This document shows, piece by piece, positions 11,292 to 23,400 of a DNA stretch of 64,000 nucleotides (position 1 is the stretch's first letter; each line of letters begins with the position of its first letter). This stretch comes from Scoparia ambigualis. Taxonomy: Eukaryota > Arthropoda > Insecta > Lepidoptera > Crambidae. The notes below the pieces were generated by a model. It was given only the letters and a program-made list of their open reading frames with translations. It was not told the DNA's origin and ran no database searches. Made by a program: the position numbers and the translations under genes. The stretch covers positions 32,874,357-32,938,356 of the forward strand of contig OY992517.1 of assembly GCA_963921215.1 (NCBI GenBank), written 5' to 3'.

Positions 11292-13126
11292 CCCGCGGCC
11301 GCGCCCCCGCCCCCGCCCCCGCCCCCGCCCCCGCCGCCGCCTTGTGGCCGCAGCGTGCGGCAGGCGCTGGCGCGCGCGGCGTGCCCGGCGGCGGCGCGGG
11401 GATCGGCCGCATTTCTCTGCATGCCGTTCTTCAGGCGTTGAAGCCTCTTTATGGTTCTGTTCGGGACTCGAAGCCGGGATGGTGACGTTCGACTCGAGCG
11501 CGCTTTCGCTGTACATGGGCGGCGCTGCGTGCCGAATGTGGATTCTTCATAAATAGATATCTCTGTGATGTTCCGCCCGACCCCCGGCGGCCTCGACGTA
11601 TTCGAAATACATTTGTATGAATTCGTAATCGATGCTTTGCAACGCAATCGACGCTCGAGACTGCGTCGAGTCGCCTATTAATAATGATGTGCTCCCCCTG
11701 CCGCTCCTTGCACGATGCCAGGAGAGACGGCGTCGAGCTGGGGGAGCCGGCGGGGGCGGCGCGGGGCGTGAGGCGCCGCCGATGACGTCGGTGAACTAAA
11801 TGTTCAAATGAATGTACGCTTTTCGCTATTACTCAATATATTTATGAATGTTAAGTAGTACGATTGCGATCGACTCGCTTCATTCTAATAATATTGAATG
11901 ATACCGATATGATGTAACGACTATTCGCTTTAAATAATATTATGCTGCAAATGTAACTGCCTTTATTTGTAACATTTTAAATAGACATCTTTTATACAAC
12001 AATGCTCAATTATTATACAAATGTATGAGAGGGCGCGTGCCGCTGTGTACAAACGCCAGCACATCAACATGCCATGCAAATTACTTCGAAAACTTTGAAC
12101 ATTATTGTTTGGGTTTAGGTTTAATATCGCTTAGAGACATTGGACAGTTCTGGGTAGGTTGTCGTGCTGGCGTATGTACCATTTAAGGTGATAATGCTTT
12201 TTGCACTATTAGTGCGAAAATCATTATCGAATGAATCATCGTTACGGGCATCACGATTTGATAAATAACGCGGCGGACGTTTATCCGACTTTTAAAAAAA
12301 AAAAATTATTACATGATTTCGGAACTCGTGTTGATAGAATATTTAAATGTTAAATTCACTCGTCGTCTCACGGCATGGGTTGGAAAAACCATGCTCTGCA
12401 TATTTTATATTAATGAGTAAGATAGATAATCACGAAGTTCGACTTCCAACTATGTTTAGTGTGTATAGTTATATATTAGGTTTAGTTAATTTTGTTGTAC
12501 GGCTTGTTTGCAAATTGTCTAAAATGTATTGTCACTTGATTAATATAATTATAATAATATGATAAAGAATGAGTTTATCCTGCGGTTTTATACAAACTTG
12601 CACAGAATGAGCGTCTAGTTTGATATTTGTATGATGTACAGACTCGCACTATGCGTAATGTTGTGTTTGTCGTGGCCGCCCCACGCCACGCTTGAGTCCG
12701 CATCGTGACGCCACTGCCTTATACAGTATTACCTTTATACCTCTCGTTACTAAGACTTTATATATTACTTGTATTTGTGTAAAGGTGTAAGTGTTTGTTA
12801 GAATAATGATTGTTGCCAAATTTTCTATAGTTTGTGCGCCGATGCGCTGCGTTTTGTTTATCAATGTAAAATTAACCGTTATATTACAAAATGTTAAGTG
12901 TTCATTGTATTTTTGTAAATGTTGTGAATTGCTAATGAATCGAAATGTTAGTGCATGGATATAAACATCTGATATTTTTAAGTTACATAATAATAGTTAG
13001 GATGATAAGTAAGGGCGGAAAGCTTGTGCTGACTTGTGCGGCGCCGGCGGTAACCGACCCCGTGAGGGTTTTCCTTCTATTATTGAACAGCGCAATTTAT
13101 CGTAGCAACATTTATCCTCCCTTTAA
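11292..13126 (+). other. Probable 3' UTR and downstream DNA of the plus-strand gene
   Basis: It is GC-rich to about 11800 with CGCCG runs (11690-11790), then AT-rich. No exon was recognised. The UTR end cannot be placed. Confidence 0.4.
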
Positions 13127-14171
13127 CCCGTCCCGCGTCGAGCCTCCAAAAACAAAATTGGCGTGTAATTTTTAATCACTTTGATTGATATTTATTGAAA
13201 TAGGTAGTTTATTTTTGGTTGTGTATGATACATACTATATATTAATAGAAAGAGGATGAAATTGTCTTTATATAAAATGTTGTTTAATTACGACAATCTA
13301 CTTACATTTTAGTAAAATTTGTTGATTTTTATCAGCATTTTGTTTTTGTTTATTACGACACAGAATCCGGTGTTCGAAACACTAATTTGATGATATATTA
13401 TCACATTATCACTACACTACACTAAAGATTATGCATTAACAAATAGATTTTACAAAAAAGTTTATTCGAAACTAAACAAAACACTTCGCAAACAATATTT
13501 GTTTACGCGGAAGCGCAGCGCGTGCGCTCGTCATGGCCGACTACAGCTCCGATACGGTAGCGAGTGACCGATAATGAACTAACACTTGATGCAAAAATAG
13601 CGTGATTTCTCAAAATGTAAGTAAATCTGGATAAATCTAATGATACCATTTAATTCCTGAATAAATTTCCAACAAACTTATCTATTGCACAACATTTAGA
13701 ACAAAACAAAAACTACCATTTTGGACATAAACCGGGTTCACTGTGCGATTATGAAGCCAAAAAAAAGTTCGATGCTTTTTTCACCAAAATATTTCGTAAA
13801 ACGGGTAAAACAAATACTAAAAACACATTCTACACTTATTTACCAGTAATTTTATATATAATACATGTAGTAATCACTCAACGTTTAAATGCTAGAGACA
13901 TTTTTCCAGAACACAAACACAAGCACAAGTCACTACGTAATGTAAAAATGGCGGACTGTTTATTTTCTATGACATATTATTTTTTATTAATCCGGTTTAC
14001 TTTGTTCTGATTGGTCAAACTTTAAAGTTGTATTGTCAATGAGCACATAGAATAACAATACAGTTATTTGTCAAAGGCAATAAAATCTTCTATCGAACAA
14101 CGTTGTTCGACAAGACGCGTCCCGCCAAATTTTTCTATCGCACAACGTTGTTCGTTGAGACGCGTGACGGG
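13127..14171. mobile_element. piggyBac-type MITE flanked by TTAA
   Basis: TTAA at 13123-13126 and 14172-14175 flank the element. The ends read CCCGTCCCGCGTC and, on the opposite strand, CCCGTCACGCGTC. The TTAA duplication and 5'-CCC termini are piggyBac hallmarks. The 1,045-bp interior has no transposase frame. Just inside the right end, a segment of about 40 bp with AACAACGTTGTTCG is repeated twice (14085-14165). Confidence 0.82.
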
Positions 14172-15035
14172 TTAAGCAAAGCCACCAATTTAAGAAAATA
14201 GATAGTTGTAGGTATACACGGTGAAGTTAATTTTGTTAAAACTTAATACATAGTTTTATGTGATCTAACTCGACATAAATGAAATGAAATGAAATGAAAT
14301 CATTTATTTGCCAGAACATTATCATATATTACATAAAGTATTTTTTATCGACGACCAGTCTTCGTAGTGCGCGTGCGCGGGGCTGAGGCGCACCCCGCTT
14401 ACTAAAGGTCCTCACATGTTCTAAGATGCCATTAGCTAATTTGGTTCTATTGACTATTATTATGAAGTGGGATTCGTCTCCAAAGCCAATGAAATAATTC
14501 ACCTGTATACATACAATAGTATAAACGTTGATACACAAGTGCATGCGCGCTGTTAGCTAAGTGAGACCGGAGCCGCAAGCCCGCAGCCGCCGCGTGTGAT
14601 ACTACCGACGAAACATTTTATAAATGTGTGCGTGCGTATTACAATATTATATTTATAGATATTCCATGTGTTTTATAACGGGACCTTCGATGTCGTTATT
14701 GTCGTCAAATTTTAATAACTTATTCGGTATAAGTACTAGATTTAATTATATCTATGCATCGCATTTATTATCTACTTTATTAATCGTATGATCGCATTTT
14801 GATAAATTATATAGTATTGTTACATCTAACAAAGAGAGAATTATAGTAAAAAATGACACTAGTTAGTTTGTTGAAAGATAGATATTGTTGAATGTGTGTG
14901 TACAGCCGCCACTGCCCCCCGGCCGGGCTTTGCCATGGCTGCTGTGCCGCGGCGTGCCGCAGTAGTGGCCGGCGTGCATTTCGCTTGCACACTACGGATA
15001 AATTCGACGAACTATGTTTATACATATTATCACGA
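14172..15035. other. Intergenic, with a GAAAT microsatellite and a LINE-tail-like piece
   Basis: GAAAT repeats at 14280-14300 adjoin a minus-strand sequence (to about 14545) that looks like a LINE 3' end (CATTTATTTGCCAGAACA). The rest is AT-rich with no coding support. Confidence 0.4.
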
Positions 15036-15290
15036 CACGACATATCCCCGAAGGGTTACTCAGAAACTAGGCACTGAGGACCGCAAAGCAGTCCCCTACC
15101 ATAGTCCACTCTTCACCAATTAGCGACTGCACATGTGCTCAGCGTGACAGGCGGTGAGCCCATCGCCGCACTATACTGTTGGATGTATGTGCAGTCTTTA
15201 GTCCGTTAGACGCCTTTTACGACAACCAAGGGAAGGGAGGGGGGGGGGGGGGGAGTGGTAGTATTCTGTCGCCGCTACGCGACGCGGTTA
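15036..15290 (-). repeat. SINE-like dispersed repeat family A, near full length
   Basis: Minus orientation. It includes the family core GTCGTAAAAGGCG (here with substitutions), a segment matching AGCACATGTGCAG, and the CCCTTCGGGGATA end. A homopolymer of about 15 G at 15239-15253 interrupts it. Related copies are at 24968, 55510 and elsewhere. Confidence 0.75.
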
Positions 15291-15299
15291 CGGAATGTT

Positions 15300-16180
15300 T
15301 GTGACCAAATGATTAGCAATTGTTTGTGCTAATATTGTTTGTGCTAATATTTATGTTCATTCGAATTATGACTGTCTTGTCAAAGGAAAACTATTTTTAT
15401 TGGTTTACTCGTGAATTTGAGAATTGTAAATACTTTACAAACATTCTACATCGGATTTGGCCCCAGTATAGATGGGCCGTAGTGCGGTAGAGGTGTAGGA
15501 GTGCTCGATGTAGGTAGATAGGTCATGCTAGAAACTTTTCGAACTGCATTTTGTTTTCTGAGAACTGATAAAAAAACGAAATAAGTTATTATGATATGAT
15601 AATTTCTTGTTGGAAAACTATTTTTAGATTCAACTATTGATACAAAACAATTACTCTTGTGTACGAGTACAACTTTTTAAGCGTAATTAAGTTCGAAACA
15701 CCTGCTACCCTATCGGCTAAAAAATATGACAATGGACATGAGCTTCATTTGACATTTGAAGCCCACAATATGAACATATAAGGACAAAATATGGGCTTCA
15801 AATGTCAAATAAAGCCCATGTCCATATCCATATTTTTTAGCCGATAGACCCCCTGGTTTGACACGCGTGCCGCCTGCCGCGGCCGCCACACCCACATTCC
15901 AGAGTGCACATATTTTGTGTACCACGAATGCTAAAATAAAACAATTATTTTAAAATATCATAGGCTTATTTATTTGTACCTTAATCCTTTCAACTAAAAT
16001 ACATAACTATTCTCGTTTAGGATTTTAGAATTTAATATTAAAAGTAAGTCAGACTCATGTTGGCAAGCTCATAGTCGTTCTTAATTTTTCTAAATCAAGT
16101 GAGGGTCGCAGGCTGCACCCGCTTTATGGTCACCCTAACATTGCACTAAGTATGGCTCGCTTTCCTAAACCCTGTGTCGT
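15300..16180. other. Intergenic AT-rich DNA around a hairpin element
   Basis: Apart from the inverted repeat at 15710-15847, nothing was recognised. Confidence 0.5.
15710..15847. mobile_element. 138-bp hairpin MITE
   Basis: The arms start CTATCGGCTAAAAAATATG and end in its complement. They pair along nearly the whole length (GGACATGAGC, TTTGACATTTGAAGCCCA segments), leaving a central loop of about 25 bp. A transcript through it would fold into a long imperfect hairpin. Confidence 0.8.
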
Positions 16181-16182
16181 GT

Positions 16183-16488
16183 TTAATACAATGTTATAAA
16201 ATTTCTTCCGCTGAAATATAATTTACATGTGACGTAGTTTTTATTATAGAAGAAATTAGTGGTATGTTGTAGTGTAGGAACGGGTCGGAAACATGTTAAC
16301 AGCGCCCCTAGCTTGAACACGATGTAGGTAGGCTGTCGTACTGCCCACATTATCTCAAACACGTATTGTAACAAACCATGGCTGCGCCTCGGCACCTCAT
16401 CCTTCGCCCTTGCGATACAGGCATGGACAAGTTCATGTACACGATCATTGCGACACAATTTCATAGCTGAAGTAAAATAAAGTGACAA
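16183..16488 (-). other. Unassigned 101-codon open frame
   Basis: The frame contains HELVHACIARAKDEVPRRSH and LLQYVFEIMWAVRQPTYIVF, which look more protein-like than their surroundings. No family was recognised and no splice structure ties it to a gene. It may be part of an unrecognised retroelement or a chance frame. Confidence 0.2.
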
Positions 16489-16489
16489 T

Positions 16490-17308
16490 TATTATGTTAG
16501 ATCACAACAAACTTAATAAATTATGTAAGTTACATAATATTTGTAATTTATAGGTATAACCCGCCTACCTCGTTTATTTATAACAGTTTAAGTACCTACG
16601 CATAGACAAAATTAGGCATTACAAACAAAGCAGAATTTTTAAATTAGACATTTTTTTGTAGTAAGACAATGTGTCTAAGGTAGGGTTTATTGTTTCTTGT
16701 TTCTTCAGTAGACGAACCTAATGTGCACTTCAAACTACGTCGTGGCTCTTGTTCCTGCTGCGCCCGCAGCTTCAACACCGCAAAGGATCATCGACATTAA
16801 TATTATATTATATAACCAAATCCAGGAAGTGAGGATCCCTCCCTCTTCAAGGTCCGGAGAGGCATGGCACTCGCCCGCCGTGCACCGCGGACAGTCGCGT
16901 GCGCCTCGCGCTCGTAGGTAAAACTTTATAAAATTACGATAAAACTAAGCATCGAAATAATTAGAGCGATCAAGTTTACTTTGTTACGAAGCATTTTTGT
17001 ACTTTTAGCAGAAGCTAAAGAGTACTTATAAAACTTTAATTTACAGGTAGGAAAATAATAGCTACTTTAGTGTAATGTAATGGTATAGTAGCTATATACG
17101 CAATAATAATTGCATTGCTATAAATTTAGACGAATTTTAGTTTGCATCGCTCTAGCTATTCCGACAGTGGCGGAGTGGGGTGAGACCTATCGGTCGTTTT
17201 TACATAATACTGCGAGTTCATCACACCGGCCACCCGTCTACTTCGAACGTTATAAATACTTATTACAAATTATTATTTACATTTAGGCACCGAATCATTA
17301 GAATAAGG
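16490..17308. other. Probable myosin 3' UTR side and intergenic DNA
   Basis: The minus-strand sequence after the stop codon is AT-rich. AATAAA signals in minus orientation occur near 16686-16691 and 16573-16578. Confidence 0.4.
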
Positions 17309-17479
17309 TCAGGCTTGCGCGGGCGGCAGGGGCGCGGGCGGTGCGAGTGGCGCGGGGGGTGCGGGGGGCGCGGGGGGCGCGGGGGGCGCGGGGGGCGCGG
17401 GCGGCGGCGGCGGGCGGGCGGCGGGCGCGCGCGGCGGGCCCAGCACGCTGTGCGGCACGGACACGCGCCGCCCCGACAC
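17309..17479 (-). CDS. dachs: Dachs-like myosin exon 12 (terminal)
   Basis: The acceptor is GTCCCTCCAG. It starts VSGRRVSVPHSVLGPP, continuing the SH3-like strand pattern, then runs through a repetitive Pro-Pro-Ala tract to PAQA and TGA at 17309-17311. The repeat makes this C-terminus likely to vary in length. Candidate AATAAA signals on this strand lie near 16691 and 16578. Confidence 0.75.
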   Translation of the reverse strand: MSGRRVSVPHSVLGPPRAPAARPPPPPAPPAPPAPPAPPAPPAPLAPPAPLPPAQA

Positions 17480-20400
17480 CTGGAGGGACATGAGGCGGTT
17501 AATGGCTGGGCTGGGGGACTACTTGGCAGACGGTGGGGAAGGTCTATCTTCTAAAATGTTTTCACATCATCTACTTTATCATCATCATCACCGACATCAG
17601 CCTATAAAGTCCCACTGCTGGGCACAGGTCTCCCACGTGGATAATGGCACGTGGGGATATTGGGCCATAACTCACCACGCTGGCCCAATGCGAGTTAGTG
17701 GGTTTTAATGACTGTCATCTTACGACAACAACCGGGACCAACGGCGTAACGTGCTTTCCGAAGCACGGAGAAGTTCAAGATGATTATTTAATTTGGTCAC
17801 CCATTAAGCGACCTAGCAGCATCACCAAGTTGCTTAGCGGGCATAATCGCAAGCCGAACGCGCTGCCGCTGCGCAATCGAGCTCCTCATCCATAATCTAC
17901 ATTATGCAAAGAAAAAAATCTATACTTAGGTATCTCTTTACCATATGGACTTAATACATCTATCAGGAGCACTGTCAAAATGACATATTGCTAAAATACA
18001 CCTTATTTCTATAAAAGTAATACTCAATATCGGCTACCAATACGAATAGTGGGAAACGAGCGAATTATCAGTCTTTACCCGTGGACCCGGTGGGTCGACC
18101 CATTACCGGGTCCACGGGTAATTTTAATTCCCCGTGGTCCCATGGCACTAGGGATTACATTAGGATGAATATTTCGACTTCGATTATATCGATATTAAAT
18201 TAATTACAACCATGAACTTCAACTTAAGATTACCTATGTATTATTATGTACATACATCCTACAGCATATAGCGGCGATGGGCTCATCAAAATAATACTAC
18301 CTACCCCTTTCTTCACTTGCGTGTCGTAAAAGGCGACTAACGGACTAAAGACTGCACATACATCATCATTTCCTTACTTACTTAGTAAGTATATTTTTTT
18401 TGTTTATTATACTTACTTAATTACCTACTTACTTTTTATTTTTTTCATTTTTGTAATTAATTTAATATCGATATAATCGAAGTCGAAATATTCATCCAAA
18501 TGTAATCCCTAGTGCCATGGGACTACGGGTAATTAAAATTACCCGTGGACCCGGTAATGGGTCGACCCACCGGGACCACGGGTAAAGACTCCGAATTATA
18601 GGTCACATGCCAGGCTTTTTATCCCTTTCTTTTATTTGCCAACCGATAAAAATAAAGCTGTTGGTAGTAAATAAGAGTTTGCAGGATCCATTTCCAGGTT
18701 TTACTATTATTATTATACCTTAATTAATGGCTTCGCGTTTGGCATTAATGCATCGCGCGGGGCGGGGAATGGGCTCATCAAAATAATACTACCGACCCCT
18801 CTCTTCCCTTAGGTGTCGTAAAAGGCGACTAACGGACTAAAGACTAAACATACATTACTACCGACCCCTCTCTTCCCTTGGGTGTCGTAAAAGGCGACTA
18901 ATAGACTAAAGACTACACATACATCCAACAGCATAGAGCGGAAATGGGCTCATCAAAATAATACTACCAACCCTTTTCTTCCTTTGGGTGTCGTAAACGC
19001 GACTAACTTTTTTTTTTTAGCTAATTCATGTTTTTATTTATTCTATTCCTTCGTTTTCATTGTATTCCTTCCTATATAGTAATAATTATTATAGTGACTC
19101 TGGTAACCCTGTCATGTGTTTCACAAGGGTGACCATGATGTTGTAGGAAATAAAACGTAATGATTATATGATGCGTATTTGTCCCACGTATAAAAAACTA
19201 CGCACAGGTACCTCTTGCTCGGCCCGAGTTTTAATTGCCAGTGATCAGTCCTTTTTTAAGTTCCATGCTCTTTACTTGATACTGGCTGAATAAGCTAATC
19301 GCACTAACCCATTATTTAAGAAAGAAAAAAGAACAAGGATTGTAACCTGGAGAATTAGTCGATAATTATATAGTCGAAATAAGTCGCTAAGATACAGAAT
19401 GAGTCGGTCTCGCGTTTAAAAGTTATAAAGGGTTTTTTGTGGCACAGCTGCGCTGCTGACGCGTCAGCGCAGCTGTGCTACCTGTATCTCGAAAATTGAA
19501 CCACGTAGCGAAGATCTGATTGCATAGAGAATTAGTCGATAATTAGTCGATGCATCATACAAAAATTCAGATCGCAATATTCTTTACTTTTCTAGATTTA
19601 GGGCATTTTTTATATTAAGGGTACAGTTGCGAACTAAAGTGTAATGAAATAAACGTATTTCTTTGAACGATATTCTTCTTCACTTTGAAATAAAGAACAG
19701 GTAAGAATTATGAGATATCTAGGTACCTATTTGCAAGTTATTAATGAACAAGTTGCAACAAGTTCTTACTTCTAGTGTTTACATTGTGAATATCACTGTT
19801 TTTTGAAAACATTTCAGTATTTTTATGAACATAAATCAAATTTAATAAATGTATTGTGATGCAACTGTCATTATATTTTTATTCTTAAATCTCTCTCTGA
19901 GAGAGTCACCAGTCTTTGGGTTATAGATTGCTCGAATAGCCCTCTTCTGAAGCGCAAAGATAGTTTGAATGTCGGCAGCATTTCCCCACAGTAAAATGCC
20001 GTACGACATTACACTATGAAAGTAACTGAAATAAACTAATCTAGATGTATCAACGTCAGTTAACTGACGGATCTTCATAACTGCATAAGCCGCAGAGCTA
20101 AATCTATTTGACAATTTAGCTAAATGTGGGCCCTACTGAAGCTTGGCATCTAACGTGATGCCTAGAAACACAGTGGTGTCAGTCCACAGGATTCACATTC
20201 TTATCTTTAATTTGTGCACTAGTTGTTACTTGCTTAACATTAGGCAATACAAATCTTACACATTTGGTTTCCCCCTCGTTTAAAAGCAAGTTATTTACAA
20301 TAAACCAGTGAACCATCTTTGAGATCGCATTATTCACATCGTCATAATTTGGGTAACTGAATGACGTAATAACTTTCTTATTTAATGTCTTTAAGCAGTT

Positions 20401-23400
20401 TTCCAGCATATGTGGGAAATTAGGAACACCATAAAAAATGACACAAATAGCCCAGATTTGACGGGAATATTTTTTTAAATCTTTATAATACTTTAGTAAA
20501 GTTGATCTCAAGAAATGTTTTACATACTTTTATTTATACTTAATATGTTAATAAATCATTTTTTTATTATTACCTACCTACTTGTTTTATTTCACCGCGA
20601 AAGGCTGATGATGATAATGATGATTTCATTAAATTTTTTAAAGTTGTACATTCACATTTAAAACACAGTAGAACGCGAATGTACGTACATATACTAGGAG
20701 GGCAGATATAATAATGTCATACAAAACACATCTAGTAAATCGAAAACGAATCGAGAAATAATATAAAACTGATTGTAATTATTCACTATTCTCTCACTTA
20801 ATAATGTTACTTAAATAAATTATACTTATAACAATAGACAAGTACGCAAGTTAATTTAAAATAACCATACTGCGCGCATTACGACCCTCTGGCTCCAAGA
20901 CTATTCACAAACAAAAGAATGTATTTTCCTCTAAAGAGGGGCATCGACTGATTCTGATTTTTTGTATGATGTACTTATCGACTAGTTATCGACTAATTCG
21001 CTATGCAATCAGATTTTTGCTACGTGTTCCCATTTTCGAAATACAGGTGGCACAGCTGCGCTGACGCGTCAGCGCAGCTGTGCCACAAAAAACCCTTTAA
21101 AACTTTTAAACGCGAGACCGACTAATTCTGTAACTAATCGACTAATTTCGACTAATTATCGACTAATTCTCCATGCAAACAGATCTTCGCTACGTGGCTC
21201 CATTCTCGAGATACAGAAAACCCCTTATAAATTTTAAACGCGAGACCGACTAATTCTGTTACGTGGCACTAATTTCGACTAATTATCGACTAATTCGCTA
21301 TGCAATTAGATTTTCGCTACGTGGTCCAAAACCCCATAAAACTTTTAAACGCGTGACCTACTGGTTGGCGACTAATTACGACTAATTATCGACTAATTCC
21401 TAGCATAGTCAAACGTCTGTTTTTCACTGTGGCACAGCTTTGCTGACGCCACAGACCACTTTGACGCACACCATGGCCCGGATTGCCAGAAGGGTGCGTA
21501 ATTGCGCGTAATTCTATTATTATCATCAGGCGTCGCAGGGCGCAGGAGCGCATCGGCGACGTCACGTCCGTCCCTCCAGTTTAGGACGCGAAGTACTATA
21601 ATTATGGCGTTAATTTACCCATGCCTTCATCATGTCGCCTTAAAATTTATCACCAAAGCAAATGTACGCACCAGCACTGTGATGTGTCCGCGGCGAGCGG
21701 CGCCGACGGCCAGCACGCAGTCGCCGGGGCGCAGGCGCACGGCGGCGTCGTCGGCCCAGTCCGCCGCCACCACGCGCTGCTGCGGGTAGCCCAGCTTCAC
21801 GCCGCCCGACACCGTGTACGCGCGCGACGGCGGCAGCGGCGGCGGCCGCTCCTGTTTCAAACCAACATTTAAGGCGAGTCCTTTCGAGCGCTTCTCTCCC
21901 GCTCTCTCGACGTAGGTACGGTACGGTACGACGGTACGGGACGGGTATAACAGCGAAGCGGCGCAAATAGGCGCGTTTTGTAGGTTTTTATTGCCGATAT
22001 AGACTTTATAGGATTTAATGAATTAGCAAGTTCTCTGTAGTACTTCAAAATAAATATTTACATGTAAAAATTATGTCGAAAATTTAAAAAAAATGCAAGT
22101 AATCATCCGTTTTAGACTTTTATTTAGCCTGTTTTCGATATTTTTTATAAACTAGGAACATACATCTAATCGTGTAACAAATTAGCACATTCTTTAGGCA
22201 ATATCCTTTAGTATATTATATATTTTATATAAGAGCGTAATTACATAGTTTTATAAACCATTTGATCTAGCAAAACAGTTTTGCCCGCATTTACCGGTGA
22301 CTCGCCTTACTTTTATTTTGGATGTAGAAAAATTTATTGAGCTTTCTGTTCATAATTATTAAATACCTAGAACTTCTAGAATAATTAAGTTTAGTAAACC
22401 AGTTTCGTATACATTGGAATTTTGCGAAAAACAATAAAATTATAAAATGTAATACAAAAAATAATAACAATAATAATAAGTGTTAAGGTCCTAAAAGCTT
22501 GCGTTTGAGTGTTACATATCCGAAAATATGTTATGTTTGCAAACCTAGGCCCGTTAACCAAATCATTGTAAGTACTACACATTCTATTGATCGGTGAGTT
22601 AATTCCATAATTAGTTCTACAGATAGGCATATAAAAAAGGTACTTGCAAATGTAGCGAGCATTCAACCTCGGATCCCGTAAATTACTTTTTTCTTGCGTA
22701 ATATTCCATTTAGGATTTTGTACAAGAAAGATACATCTACTTAGTATTTGCCTCCGATCACTAAGTTTATCAATTTAAAAAAATTTCGTTTGGTAAATTA
22801 GATAGCTTTATCAGTTTTATATTTTTAAGCAAGGTGCCGTGTGAAACATTTATTAATTCTTTCTATTCTTTTGGACATTATAATATGGATTCCAATCACA
22901 ACTACAATATTCAAGCACACTCCGTACCAATGCATTGAACAAAACTATCACAAATTCAATACCCTTTAACTTTTTTGTAATTCTTTCCAAAAAACCTAAC
23001 ATTAGCTTTTGAAATAATGTTCTGATAATTTGGAGTAAATAATAATCTACTGTCAACTATAACGCCTAGGTCTCTAACTTCCTGTACTTTGTCCAACCGC
23101 TCACCATTTATTACATACGATGACACCACAGGAAGTTTTTTGAAAGTAATCTGATGACATTTAGAGACGTTCAAAACCATTTTATTTGCAATGCACAACA
23201 TGTAAACCCTACTTTCTTACTGTAACAAACCAACATCATTCTGACAACGAATCTCTCTGTATATTTTATATCATCTGCAAATAAAGAGAAGTGACTATGT
23301 CTAATGACAATCGATAACATCATTAACAAATAGAACAAATAGTATGGGCCCGAGATGAGATCCCTGAGGAACGCCCGATTTCGAAAGATAATATTTAGAC

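Noticed and set aside
10954..11647. Several overlapping Arg/Pro-rich open frames on both strands
   Set aside because: They are shadows of a GC-rich repeat. Only the frame in phase with the exon at 5861 gives a plausible terminal exon.
14807..15123. Short open frames near the family A repeat
   Set aside because: They coincide with a SINE-like repeat and GC-rich flank, on both strands, with no family match.
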